A stretch of 64,000 bases of DNA, from NCBI GenBank assembly GCA_019155185.1, contig CM032795.1, forward strand, positions 15,045,795 through 15,109,794, given 5' to 3'. The translations under genes and the position numbers were made by a program. A model generated the notes under the pieces. The model was not told the origin of the DNA. It made no database searches and worked only from the letters and a program-made list of their open reading frames with translations. This stretch comes from Beaufortia kweichowensis (Eukaryota; Chordata; Actinopteri; Cypriniformes; Gastromyzontidae). The number at the start of each line of letters is the position of its first letter. The first letter of the stretch is position 1. This document shows positions 37,901 through 46,233 of this stretch, piece after piece.

Positions 37901-40900
37901 AAGTGATCTTTGGAGAGCACATGTTTGTACTCTTCAAGCGCCTCAAACCCTCGCTGACACTCTTAAACAAGTGAACAGTGCTAATGAAGAGGGACAGCTC
38001 CATGGGACTCCAAGGCTTTAGTTTGCATTTCCAGCACTTTTCCTAATTCAACAAATGCCTTTACTGTTTCACATCATCCAGTGCTTTAGAGAAAGAAGTT
38101 TGGTCAAGAGTACTTTGGAAAGTTCATTTTAGGATAACAAGGCTCTGTTACAGTAAGTGTTGTTGGTTAAGATCAATAATACATTGTTTTGTGAATATTT
38201 TTAATAAGAATTTCAATTTTTTTATTATAATCGCTGTATTGAATTACTGAACAGACAACACAAGCAGCATTACATCAGTGCTGTGGTTTAGAGCACTTGC
38301 TTTTTTGCTGTTTCAGCATCCATTATCAGTCTACCGGTCTAATGGCCTTTTCCACCATCATACTTCCTAATAGTGTATTAAAAACTAAACATCAGGCATG
38401 CAGGCAGATGAAACAGACTGACTTGGCAATAGCTTCTGAAGGAGTTTGTTACATGCATTTTTAAATGCAGCAGAGAGAGTGATCAGATTAAAAAATGTTT
38501 ATAAATTAATGCTATAAATCTGATTAATCTCTCATGTTTGTAAGTATATTTATTCATTTCAAAATGTAGTGCATTTAGTTATTCTGTCATGTATGTATCA
38601 AAGGATGTACTGTATATAGCAAAAATGTACAATACATTGTAATGATAAACAATGAATCATTTTAAAAATGAATCATTTTTAAATTAATGAAATGCTATAA
38701 AATAAATGAAATAAATAAATGTAATAGAATAAAAATAATTAAAGACATTAACATTTAATTAACCTTATCATATAATGGGTTAACTTTCTGTACAATGAGA
38801 AAATCAACTGAACTTTATGGTGCTATAAATGTAAATCTGAATCTAATAGACATAAAACTTGTGTAACCAAAATAGTAAAAACAAATATCACAGCGTACCA
38901 AATTCTGGCACAGCCAAGGCTATTGTAGGACATTTGATATATCATCAATAAATCTCCAAGGCTTTAGCATTTGCATTGCTGGAGATCTCAAAAGTCCTAA
39001 CGTTATTTGTTGATATTGGCTTTCTTGCATATTCAGCTAAAAAGAAGACAGAAATGCGTTTTCAAGATGAGCCCTCAATATGGTTATTACGGATATGTCA
39101 TCTGCAAAAACTCTGTTGTGACCTCTGAAGGATTGCCATTATATGAAGATACAATTATGATGCTGAAACCTAATATAATGGTGGAAAATAGAGAAAATAC
39201 ATCAATGTCAATATTTTTTTCACTAACCAGCAGACTCCATTCCATATTCCAATACAAATATGTAAATTGAATTTAATGCCTCACATGTCATAGACACAAA
39301 ATAATTGACTGATGGTTGAACAATTGATTAAAAAAAAATGGATTTCCATGCATGAATAACATTCTTCTGAATTGTCTTTTAGACTGCATTGTCAGACTTT
39401 TTATGCTTTTAACAGAACATCACAATGGAGGCGACCAGATCTGTGATCATTCCTCATGTAACCTCTTCTAAGTACTGTATAATCAAGAACAACTTTTTTT
39501 TCACCCAGCGGCTGAACCTGAAGTTGAGCATCTGTTGGTGTCGGACATCACCCCACACAGCTTCAAACTGGCCTGGACAGCCCCAGATGACGTCTTTCAC
39601 ACATTTTCTATCAAAGTCGTTGATTCGAATGAATTAGGCCAACCTCACCACATCAGTTTGTCTGGAGATAAAAGGACAGAAGTGGTTTCAGGTCTTAATG
39701 AAGATACAGAGTATGAAATCGAGCTCCTTGGGATGATTTCAGGAAGAAAATTCCAGCCCATTTTGGCTGTCGCTCGAACAGGTATTTAGATGTTTTTAAG
39801 CCACTTATATATTTATAATTCATAATAAATGACCATGTTAGCACTGTTTTACATGCAGTTTGGCCAAACTTGGGATATGTCAGTGAAACATACGCTCCTC
39901 CAACTTTCCATTTATCCATTTTAAATAGCTAATATCATATTAAACAAAATCACATCACTCAATACATCTATTATGTTTAGACATAATATATAAAACAGGT
40001 TGTGTCCTAGTCTTTTTTCCACTCATGCACCAATCATACTTTTCTAGTTTTTCTGTGTGATTTACATAACAGCACAAACTACTCTGTATATATGTCATGG
40101 TTGCGTGCCTGTCTCTAGCAATTCTCAGCAGGCTTCATTTTATACTTGAGCCTGAGTCATGTCACAGTATTTTGTGTCTATACTAGGGGCAAGATAATCT
40201 TCCTGCAACAGTCACGCAAGATTTTAAGGTCCAGCATTGAGAAATAGCTTTGAGGCCAGAGCCTTTGTCTGTGTATCTTTAACTGTAGTTGGACGGTTGT
40301 CCTCAAAATTAACTTTTGACTATTTATTTAACAGGATGAATGTAGTAGTTCAAGATGTTTTTCTCATTTTGTCTTTCTTTTACAACCTTACTTATTGTGT
40401 CCTTTTTTTAGTTTGAACGTTCGTCAGATGTATTTGTCAAATGTTTGAGCAGACACTGTTTAATCTTGTTGTGTTTCCTCTTTGTAAGGCCTGGGTACAC
40501 CCAAAGGTATACGCTTTTCTGACGTGACCGACACATTGGCTACTGTTCACTGGACTATGCCTCGTACCCGAGTAGACAGCTACCGGGTCACCTATGTACC
40601 CATTCAGGGTGGTAAGTAATGCGGTCCATGTATTTTTTTTGTTTTTTGTATTTGTGCTGACACACAGTCAGTCTTTGGAAAGGGACACTTTTTTTTACAA
40701 TCATGTTTTCTAATTATTCAGATTTGTACTTGTTGGCAAATTACAGTGTTATTTGTACTTTTTACTTGATGGTTTGTAATAAATAATATTTTATGCAACA
40801 GATTGCATAAGTCTAAGAGGAAATAGTCTTAGACTGCGGTCTGAACATACGGTCAGTCCCATAGTGTGCTTTTGGCCACTGAATGATCTGTTCAGGTTTT

Positions 40901-43900
40901 TAGATCAAACTCATCCTGTTATGTGAAACTATCAGTGGATGTCATCAATCAAAGAAAACTGTTTTATTCATCAGCAGAGTATCGAGTACTGCTGTATCAG
41001 TCTCGACTGTAAGACAATGCTGCCCTCTTGTGACAAAAAGTGTTATTTTTATTGCGCTTTTAATATCCGTGTTGTTTGATCTGTCTCCCCCTGCAGGCAG
41101 CCCTCTGACATTGAGAGTAGACGGAGAACAGTCTCATGCTGTGTTGCCAAATCTGACCCCCGGTGTCACCTACCAGGTCACTGTGATTGCTGTAAAGGGC
41201 CTGGAGGAGAGTGAGCCAGGATCAGACAGGGTCACAACAGGTACAACTCAAACAAAACCAATCACACAAAAACTAAAAACATTTTATTCAGGTGATGAAA
41301 TGTAATCGAAAATTGTGTTTTATGATAATTAATTTTAATATGAATATTTCATTTAAATTTATTACAGTAATGTAACATTACTGTTGTAAATGTAACAACA
41401 GTTCTACTGATAGATGTCGAGTTGTGTTGTGCTTTCCCATCTGGCAGAATTCTAGTAACTGACTCCAAGTTTTCTCTAAGCGATAATTCTTGTCTCTTTC
41501 ATCGCTCTGTGTAAATCCGTTGGCTTCAGCCCTGGATAAACCACGAGGCCTGACAGCAGTCAACATCACAGACACTGAAGCTCTGCTGGTGTGGCAGCCT
41601 TGCATCGCTACTGTGGATGGATATGTCATCACTTACAGCGCAGACAGTGGTAATTCATTTTTCTTGAGGGAATTTCAAGCACTTTTAAAGGAACATTTAG
41701 CAAACAGTACAGCTGTGAATTGTCCATTTTTTTCTCTCAGTGGCTCCAGTATTGGAAAGGGTATCAGGAAACACTGTGGAGTTTGAGTTGAGCTCTCTCA
41801 CACCTGCTACCCTTTACACTGTAAAGGTCTATGCAGTCAGAGAGGCAGCCAAGAGCGCTGCAACCACCACAGAGTTCACTACAGGTAAGGTCAATGCTGA
41901 CTCACCCTTCCACACAAACACTGGGAGACACTGCAAACCACTGGAACTCAGTTCCAAAAAAGTTCATCTGGGCATGCCAGTGAATGTTTGGGTCATTTGT
42001 GTTTTGTCTACTATAATGAATGCCAGCTTAATAACTGAATATCATCTGCCACAGATCTTGATGCTCCCCAGAACCTGGCTGCGAGTAACATTCAAACCGA
42101 GAGTGCGATGTTAACATGGCAGCCACCAAGAGCTGACATCAGTGGATATACCCTCAGCTTTGAGTCTGCTGATGGCATTGTCAGGGTAAGTGAAATGAAA
42201 AACCACAGCTTGGTATGTCTCCTGTTTTTCCTAGTTCAGAGACTATTCCTGCTGAAAAGATTCCAGCTTAGACTAGCAATGATTTCCGAGTTGCTGGTTT
42301 GGGTCTTGTGCACCAGCAAAAATTGTTAGTCACCCAGTATGATCTTTCTGAAATATTTCACTCAAATATGAAAATTGTATCATAATTTACTCAACCTTAT
42401 GTTATCCCGGCTGTACAGTATATGACTTCCTTTCTATTTCTGCCTTTCTCTATATTAAATCATTTTAATATTGGGTGTATGTGCTTTTTGGAGTTATGCC
42501 ATTTTGAGCCCCATGTGAGAACATTACAGCATTTTGATATAAAATTATTCATTTGTGTTCAGATGAAGAAGGAAGCTTAGAATGGTCATATTTTGGTTCA
42601 TATTTGGTTCATATTTGGCCCAAAGGAAGCTTGCTGGGTAAACTAGTTAAAGGAATAGTTAACCCAAAAAGGAAAATGTATTCATTATTTACTCACCCTC
42701 ATGTCCTTCCAAATCTATATGGCCTTCGATCTTCTGCAGAACACAAAAAAGATATTTTGAAGCATTGGACCAAACATTGTACTCCATTGACTTCCATTGT
42801 ATGGACACAAAATCAATAAGACATTTCTCAAAATATCTTTTTTGTATTGCACAGAAAAAAAGTCATATGCAGGTTTTGAACGACATTGAATAAATGAAAA
42901 CAATTTTTTTTATTTTGGGTGAGCTAGCCTGGTAAGGAGAACAGGGAACTAGTATATACTGTATACCCAAAACACAACATACTCTATATGTTGGTGACCT
43001 GCAGTACAGGTTTTTCCAGCAGTGATTACATGCTAAACTTATTGTCCTTTGTACCACATTGACAGTACTAAGTGTTAATCCAGTTTCTCTTTCTCTCAGG
43101 AGGTAGTCCTTAGCTCCACAGCAACGTTTTACAGCATGTCCCAGCTGACTGCCTCCACAGAGTACACAGTGAAACTTCAGGCCATCGCTGGTCCAAAGAG
43201 AAGCAGGATCATCTCTACAGTCTTTAGCACTAGTAAGCCAATTAATATCGTTTTATTAATAACCAGCTGGTACTGAAACCATAACACCATTCAAATGAGA
43301 TCCATTGGTCAAAGGTTTTATTCTTTCTTTTTTAAAGTTGGAGTACTGTACACGCACCCCAAAGACTGCTCGCAGACTCTCTTAAATGGAGAAACAGCAT
43401 CAGGCTTGTACACTATTTATCTGCGTGGAGATGAGACCCAACCCCTGCAGGTCTACTGTGATATGACCACTGATGGAGGCGGATGGATCGTGAGTAACTC
43501 TCAATTTGTACAGTTTAACATTGAATGGGTAAATATATCATACTGATCCAAGAGAAACACATAATCACATTACTTATATTATGGTGCTTTTATGCAGGTG
43601 TTTGTGAGACGGCAGAGTGGTAAAGTTGAGTTTTTCAGAAACTGGAGGAACTACACTGCAGGCTTCGGTGATCTGAATGATGAATTCTGGCTGGGTGAGT
43701 ATTATCTACTATCCAGTATGTGCACTCACTTGGTCCTAGGAATTACAGAGGCACAAAGGCATTAGTCGCCATTCATTTACATTATATATGGTTAGAGATT
43801 TAGAACGTTGGTCTACATATCTCATTGCCTCTGTCTGCAGGTCTCTCTAACATGCATAAGATCACTGCCTCTGGGCAATATGAACTACGCGTGGACCTCA

Positions 43901-44505
43901 GAGATAAGGATGAGTCTGCATATGCACAATATGACAAATTTTCTGTATCTGAACCACGCAGTCACTACAAGGTCCATGTAGGAGGATACAGTGGAACTGC
44001 AGGTAAAGTTTGTTATGAAATGTTTTTTGTCTAATGTATTTTTTATACTTATATTTTCTTAAGATAAGATCAGTAATATTTTGCTGACAGTTTTACCAAC
44101 TTTTGATGTTTTTTTTAAAGGTGACTCAATGACGTATCACAATGGCCGCCCATTCTCAACCTACGATCATGACAAAGATATAGCTGTCACCAACTGTGCT
44201 CTATCTTATAAGGGGGCTTTCTGGTATAAAAACTGTCATCGAGTGAATATTATGGGCCGGTATGGAGACAATAGTCACAGCAAGGTATTTTTGTATTTTC
44301 TCTGCTGAATTGTGTTTGAAATTTTTGTAACAAGTGACATAATTGCAAAAGCTCTCTAGGTACTTGCAATAATAATACATTGTTTTATCTCCAGGGTGTA
44401 AACTGGTTCCATTGGAAAGGTCATGAGCACTCCATTGAGTTTGCAGAAATGAAGATCAGGCCTGCCAACTTCAGGAATTTTGAGGGAAGGAGAAAGCGAT
44501 CGTAA
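25506..44505 (+). CDS. tnc: Tenascin-C, whole spliced coding region (22 coding exons)
   Basis: A secreted, disulphide-linked hexameric extracellular-matrix glycoprotein that modulates cell adhesion in development and repair. The joined exons give 5811 coding bases (1936 aa) with consistent splice phases: signal peptide (about 1-22), oligomerisation region with coiled coil and cysteines (to about 157), a partial plus 20 complete EGF-like repeats (158-812), ten FN3 domains (813-1708) and a fibrinogen domain (1709-1936). Identity as TNC, not TNR, TNN or TNX, rests on close residue matches in FN1-FN5, the last three FN3 domains and the fibrinogen globe. The exon layout also fits: FN1, FN3 and FN5 single-exon; FN2, FN4 and the last three FN3s split by an intron; two single-exon FN3s in the alternatively spliced position. 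Unusual points are the enlarged EGF array, RGE in FN3-3 and RGD in the fibrinogen domain. Individual exons follow. Confidence 0.96.
26087..28051 (+). CDS. tnc: tnc exon 3: EGF-like repeat array
   Basis: One 1965-bp exon, phase 1 at both ends. It encodes a partial repeat (YCNGRGNYSTETCSC) and 20 complete 31-residue tenascin-type EGF repeats with six cysteines each. Human TNC has 14.5 repeats, so this array is longer. Repeats 9-16 (26941-27684, eight units of 93 bp) are nearly identical in protein and DNA, with the signature KEGFTGEDCSIKT, indicating recent unit duplication or homogenisation. The long open frames on the other strand and in the shifted + frame here are by-products of this periodicity. 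Confidence 0.95.
26941..27684 (+). repeat. tnc: Homogenised 93-bp tandem repeats within EGF array
   Basis: Eight consecutive 93-bp units, each beginning at the first cysteine codon of an EGF-like repeat. The spacing is exact: 744 bp equals eight units. Neighbouring units differ at only a few positions, including silent ones, unlike the older repeats on either side. Length variation among haplotypes is plausible. Confidence 0.9.
28186..28449 (+). CDS. tnc: tnc exon 4: FN3 domain 1
   Basis: A 264-bp phase 1-1 exon encoding a whole FN3 domain (about residues 813-900). It contains SPPRDLTVTKVDPETVDLTW, the ELEPGIEYLISVFAV strand and a conserved Tyr/Leu core. It closely matches FN1 of vertebrate TNC. 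Confidence 0.95.
28572..28687 (+). CDS. tnc: tnc exon 5: FN3 domain 2, first half
   Basis: A 116-bp exon ending in phase 0. The segment EGLKFKSVKETAVEVEWDP is almost the TNC FN2 sequence, which is diagnostic for TNC. The domain continues in the next exon after an intron of about 0.8 kb, as in other TNC genes. Confidence 0.93.
29481..29634 (+). CDS. tnc: tnc exon 6: FN3 domain 2, second half
   Basis: A 154-bp exon starting KEEDGEILNSL and containing SGLGPGQEYEVKLEAVKN, the C-terminal strands of FN2. Ends in phase 1 (donor at 29635). Confidence 0.93.
30206..30475. mobile_element. Short TIR element, family C copy 2 (tnc intron 6)
   Basis: Starts ttgatagctgtcactgcaca and ends near taacctgt. The interior tagtttgtcatgatta is shared with the copies at 9237 and 36001. 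AT-rich, no ORF. The ends are less well preserved than in the other two copies. Confidence 0.6.
30699..30968 (+). CDS. tnc: tnc exon 7: FN3 domain 3 (integrin-binding domain)
   Basis: A 270-bp phase 1-1 exon. DAPSQVDVRDVTDSTALITW matches TNC FN3-3, the domain that in human carries RGD and the AEIDGIEL motif for integrins. Here RGD is RGE (codons at 30923-30931) and the IDG is VDG within AHVDGISM. These are direct readings, not alignment guesses, and predict altered integrin binding. Confidence 0.95.
31144..31329 (+). CDS. tnc: tnc exon 8: FN3 domain 4, first half
   Basis: A 186-bp phase 1-1 exon starting DLDAPKQLKAVEETDESITL and containing the YRIKYGPLSGGDHGEQ strand. Continues in the 90-bp exon at 32470 across an intron of 1.1 kb. 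Confidence 0.93.
31330..32469 (+). other. tnc intron 8 with GC-richer, possibly conserved core
   Basis: No exon is found inside. The part at about 31960-32280 is less AT-rich than other introns and contains CpG-bearing words such as ggcggacgat and ataacgcgatg. It is a candidate enhancer, which cannot be decided without alignment. Confidence 0.35.
32470..32559 (+). CDS. tnc: tnc exon 9: FN3 domain 4, second half
   Basis: A 90-bp exon encoding GLRPGTEYGMGVTAIKDERE and the end of FN4, phase 1-1. It matches the equivalent short exon of TNC. Confidence 0.92.
32730..32993 (+). CDS. tnc: tnc exon 10: FN3 domain 5
   Basis: A 264-bp phase 1-1 exon with DAPKDLEVSETTETTLLLVW and NLTPGMLYTITLIAERGQ. 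It is the last constant FN3 before the alternatively spliced zone of vertebrate TNC. The following intron is large (3.35 kb). Confidence 0.94.
34411..34661. mobile_element. Non-autonomous TIR element, family B copy 2
   Basis: The ends cactcttaaaaataaa and ttatttttaagagtgt are inverted repeats. The interior has repeated gttctt/aagaac words. It is the better preserved relative of 13143-13394. This is a common teleost short DNA element by my recollection of the type. No ORF. Confidence 0.8.
35601..35628. promoter_or_regulatory. Inverted TAAT-containing repeat in intron 10 (candidate enhancer core)
   Basis: The arms attaatggc and gccattaat are separated by 10 nt and lie within a GC-richer, non-repetitive block (35390-35720). 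Paired TAAT sites are typical of homeodomain binding. Function is inferred only from the motif. Confidence 0.35.
36001..36277. mobile_element. Short TIR element, family C copy 3
   Basis: Begins taacctgttaactgtcac and ends gtgacagttatcaggttga, an obvious imperfect terminal inverted repeat. The interior taatctaatcacgacaaact is the reverse of the motif in the copy at 9237. No ORF. Confidence 0.75.
36340..36615 (+). CDS. tnc: tnc exon 11: FN3 domain 6 (variable-region type)
   Basis: A 276-bp phase 1-1 exon starting DEEKPQVGNITISDVSWDSF, with DLSPSTFYRVALYGMYKG. Single-exon structure, position and sequence type fit the A-D FN3 repeats of TNC that are alternatively spliced. Skipping it would keep the reading frame. 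Confidence 0.92.
36616..39508 (+). other. tnc intron 11
   Basis: No further FN3 exon was recognised. The stretch at about 36930-37900 is GC-richer and free of repeat signatures. It includes an octamer motif atgcaaat at 37517-37524. The rest is AT-rich and unremarkable. Confidence 0.45.
39509..39781 (+). CDS. tnc: tnc exon 12: FN3 domain 7 (variable-region type)
   Basis: A 273-bp phase 1-1 exon with AEPEVEHLLVSDITPHSFKL and ELLGMISGRKFQPILAVART. It is the second and last single-exon FN3 in the variable position. It is symmetrical, so inclusion can vary without a frameshift. Confidence 0.92.
39782..40488 (+). other. tnc intron 12
   Basis: Nothing recognised beyond the splice signals. The acceptor of the next exon has tttcctctttgtaag just before the exon. 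Confidence 0.4.
40489..40611 (+). CDS. tnc: tnc exon 13: FN3 domain 8, first half
   Basis: A 123-bp phase 1-1 exon. GTPKGIRFSDVTDTLATVHW and SYRVTYVPIQGG match the TNC domain that follows the variable region (human FN6). Confidence 0.92.
41097..41240 (+). CDS. tnc: tnc exon 14: FN3 domain 8, second half
   Basis: A 144-bp exon with SPLTLRVDGEQSHAVLPNLT and IAVKGLEESEPGSD, matching the second half of the same TNC domain. Confidence 0.93.
41530..41649 (+). CDS. tnc: tnc exon 15: FN3 domain 9, first half
   Basis: A 120-bp exon. LTAVNITDTEALLVWQPCIA and TVDGYVITYS are near-identical in type to human FN7. Confidence 0.93.
41741..41884 (+). CDS. tnc: tnc exon 16: FN3 domain 9, second half
   Basis: A 144-bp exon beginning with the codon split across the 91-bp intron. 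VSGNTVEFELSSLTPATLYT is diagnostic of TNC FN7. Confidence 0.93.
42055..42185 (+). CDS. tnc: tnc exon 17: FN3 domain 10, first half
   Basis: A 131-bp exon, starting phase 1 and ending phase 0. DAPQNLAASNIQTESAMLTW and PPRADISGYTLSFESADG match the last FN3 domain of TNC. Confidence 0.93.
42647..42930. mobile_element. Non-autonomous TIR element of cyprinid type (tnc intron 17)
   Basis: Left end aaaggaatagttaacccaaa; right end ttttgggtgagctagcct. The interior carries actcaccctcatgtccttcc and the words attgacttccattgtatgg and ctcaaaatatctttttt, a repeat I recognise as abundant in cyprinid genomes and probably hAT-like. No ORF. It supports the teleost or cyprinid assignment. Confidence 0.85.
43100..43232 (+). 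CDS. tnc: tnc exon 18: FN3 domain 10, second half
   Basis: A 133-bp exon. MSQLTASTEYTVKLQAIAGP and RSRIISTVFST lead straight into the fibrinogen domain, as in human TNC. Confidence 0.93.
43338..43489 (+). CDS. tnc: tnc exon 19: fibrinogen domain, part 1
   Basis: A 152-bp exon with HPKDCSQTLLNGETASGLYT, YLRGDETQPLQVYCDMTTDG and GGGWI. The RGD codons are at 43424-43432; human TNC has NGD in that position. Ends in phase 0. Confidence 0.95.
43598..43694 (+). CDS. tnc: tnc exon 20: fibrinogen domain, part 2
   Basis: A 97-bp exon encoding VFVRRQSGKVEFFRNWRNYT and AGFGDLNDEFWLG, the conserved early half of the fibrinogen C-terminal globe. Confidence 0.94.
43841..44002 (+). CDS. tnc: tnc exon 21: fibrinogen domain, part 3
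   Basis: A 162-bp exon with HKITASGQYELRVDLRDKDE, YDKFSVSEPRSHYKVHVGGY and SGTA. Matches the TNC fibrinogen globe closely. Confidence 0.95.
44121..44284 (+). CDS. tnc: tnc exon 22: fibrinogen domain, part 4
   Basis: A 164-bp exon. GRPFSTYDHDKDIAVTNCAL and YKGAFWYKNCHRVNIMGRYG include the disulphide-forming cysteines and the acidic calcium-site region of the fold. Confidence 0.95.
44395..44505 (+). CDS. tnc: tnc exon 23: C-terminus and stop
   Basis: GVNWFHWKGHEHSIEFAEMK, then a basic tail ending GRRKRS and TAA at 44503-44505. The basic tail is like human TNC. The 3' UTR follows in the same exon. Confidence 0.96.
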   Translation, partial: GVNWFHWKGHEHSIEFAEMKIRPANFRNFEGRRKRS

Positions 44506-45650
44506 ACCGGTGTGCTCAAGCCCGAACCAACCAATCCTCCCCTAGCTGCCCATTCACCCTTCCTGCATCATCTCATCCCCTTCATCTACCAAAGCCACTG
44601 CCAGGAGCCCAGCCTTCTCTCTACACTCTCCTGTTCACGGAAGAAAGAAACAAAACATTTCTTCATTACCCGTTTAAAGCTAAAGACCATACACAGCAGT
44701 GTGTGTGCCACTTCAATTGACAAGTGTTCACCTTTACACACTGTGCCTGTACATCATAAGCACACGCCAAAGACAGACGCCCATATAATACAATGCCAGT
44801 GGAGGGATTATGAGTTTGGCTTGGTGCTTTTCATCTAAAAAAATAAAATAAGATCTCGTCTCTCTGTATCTCACATGCAGTCACAATGGATCATGCTCAG
44901 ATTTGGAGAGAGTAGAATGTCTGTGTGTGGTATTCTTTGTTTTGTCTCTTTACTAGGCTGTAGCTAGATTCAAGAAGTCTTTATCCTCTAAACTTCTCTA
45001 CCTATTTGAGAAGGGCACATTATGATAAAAAGTTACAATTTTATATGCAGATTAAAATGGACTGCATAAATATATGTAGTGGGAGGCTCAGAGAAATCTT
45101 TTGGTCTTTTCTAGACTGTGATAAATCCTAGGTACCCATTGCTCTCTGCCTTCTCTCTCCCACAACACAGTTCTCAATTCAAGTGGCCCATTTTAACATC
45201 TGGAACTGGTATCACTACAGTACTGCTGCTGTAAGTGTTCATTTATATGCACCTTTCTTTGTGTTTCCTTTACCCTATAACTGTATTGGCATTCAGTGAT
45301 GCAACATGACTTGTTGCTTGATATCCTCTAAACATTTTCAAAAAAGCAAAGGCAGGACCTATAATCAAATTTAGTCAAAGACAGGAATATGCCAGGCTAT
45401 TATATGGTACACATAATATAGCCTTATGTGAAAGTCCTGTTCACAAAAATGTTAATAGACAGAATAAGTCTTTGTGTCCCCCCTTTCCCTGCTATCGACT
45501 AAACCACTGACCCTATACAATACTTGTGTAAATTATGTCTTGTTTCGGTATTTGAATATTTTTGTTGTTTGTTTGTTTATTAAATGGGTGTACAACAGGT
45601 GTTTCTTTGTAACCCCCTCTTACAATAAAACAGATTTTGTTTAATAAAAC
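44506..45650 (+). other. tnc: tnc 3' UTR
   Basis: A stretch of about 1.1 kb downstream of the stop with no long coding frame of known type. Two poly(A) signals, aataaa at 45624-45629 and 45643-45648, lie close together near its end. A weaker aataaa-containing stretch near 44840 could give a shorter message. Confidence 0.7.
45624..45648 (+). terminator. tnc: Paired poly(A) signals of tnc
   Basis: Two aataaa hexamers 19 bp apart, followed by a T-rich stretch. They are the likely cleavage and polyadenylation site region. Confidence 0.65.
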
Positions 45651-46187
45651 GCGTTTGCAATCTGTTTACTTATTAAGACGCATTTCGTGACATTTTAATA
45701 TATTTTCTAACCGATAAAAATGCAATGGTTAAATCCGGCAATCTGATTGGCTGATACGCTCTCAACAGTTATTAATAGCACTGTTTTCTTCACCAGTCCG
45801 CTTTGTTGCAAACAAAGGAAAGAACTTGTTTTTAACGCTAAAATAACAAGTTCTTCCCTCTAAAGCAATAAAGAAAACGCTTCGTGTTCGCTTTCTACTG
45901 TTAAAATTAAACCTTGGCAAATGATATAATTTAACAACACGCTTAATGTAACAACGGTCTGTTGTTTACATGAATAATATTTAGACAGTAGCTGTTGTTC
46001 TTGTGCATACAATCAATGTACCGAACCAACAGTTAGCAAAGGAAAGCTACTGTAGGCTACTTTAACGGTGGGTTTAATGACTTAGCAAACGCGAAGAGAA
46101 AGACGCTGTCAGGAATTAGGGTTGGGCCACATAAAACAAAGGTCTGAACTCTGGTGTAGTTTACGCAAGCAGTCATGAACTTAACTC
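45651..46187 (+). other. Intergenic and 5' region of the galactosyltransferase gene
   Basis: Includes a reverse CCAAT (attgg) near 45749 and a perfect inverted repeat aagaacttgtt/aacaagttctt at 45820-45855. An upstream ORF begins at 46174. No TATA box is evident. A promoter or a 5' exon is expected here but not defined. Confidence 0.4.
45820..45855. repeat. Perfect inverted repeat, 11-bp arms
   Basis: The arms aagaacttgtt and aacaagttctt flank a 14-nt spacer. It also resembles a loosely spaced steroid-receptor half-site arrangement (agaac...gttct). No function is proven. Confidence 0.45.
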
Positions 46188-46233
46188 ATGGCACACTTTC
46201 AGCACATGCCAAAACTTCCGCGGTGTACCTGTA
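46174..46233 (+). promoter_or_regulatory. Upstream ORF overlapping the galactosyltransferase start
   Basis: An ATG 14 bp before the main ATG, in another frame. It reads 19 codons and stops at TAG inside the main coding region. If the mRNA includes it, it would be expected to reduce initiation at 46188. Confidence 0.5.
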
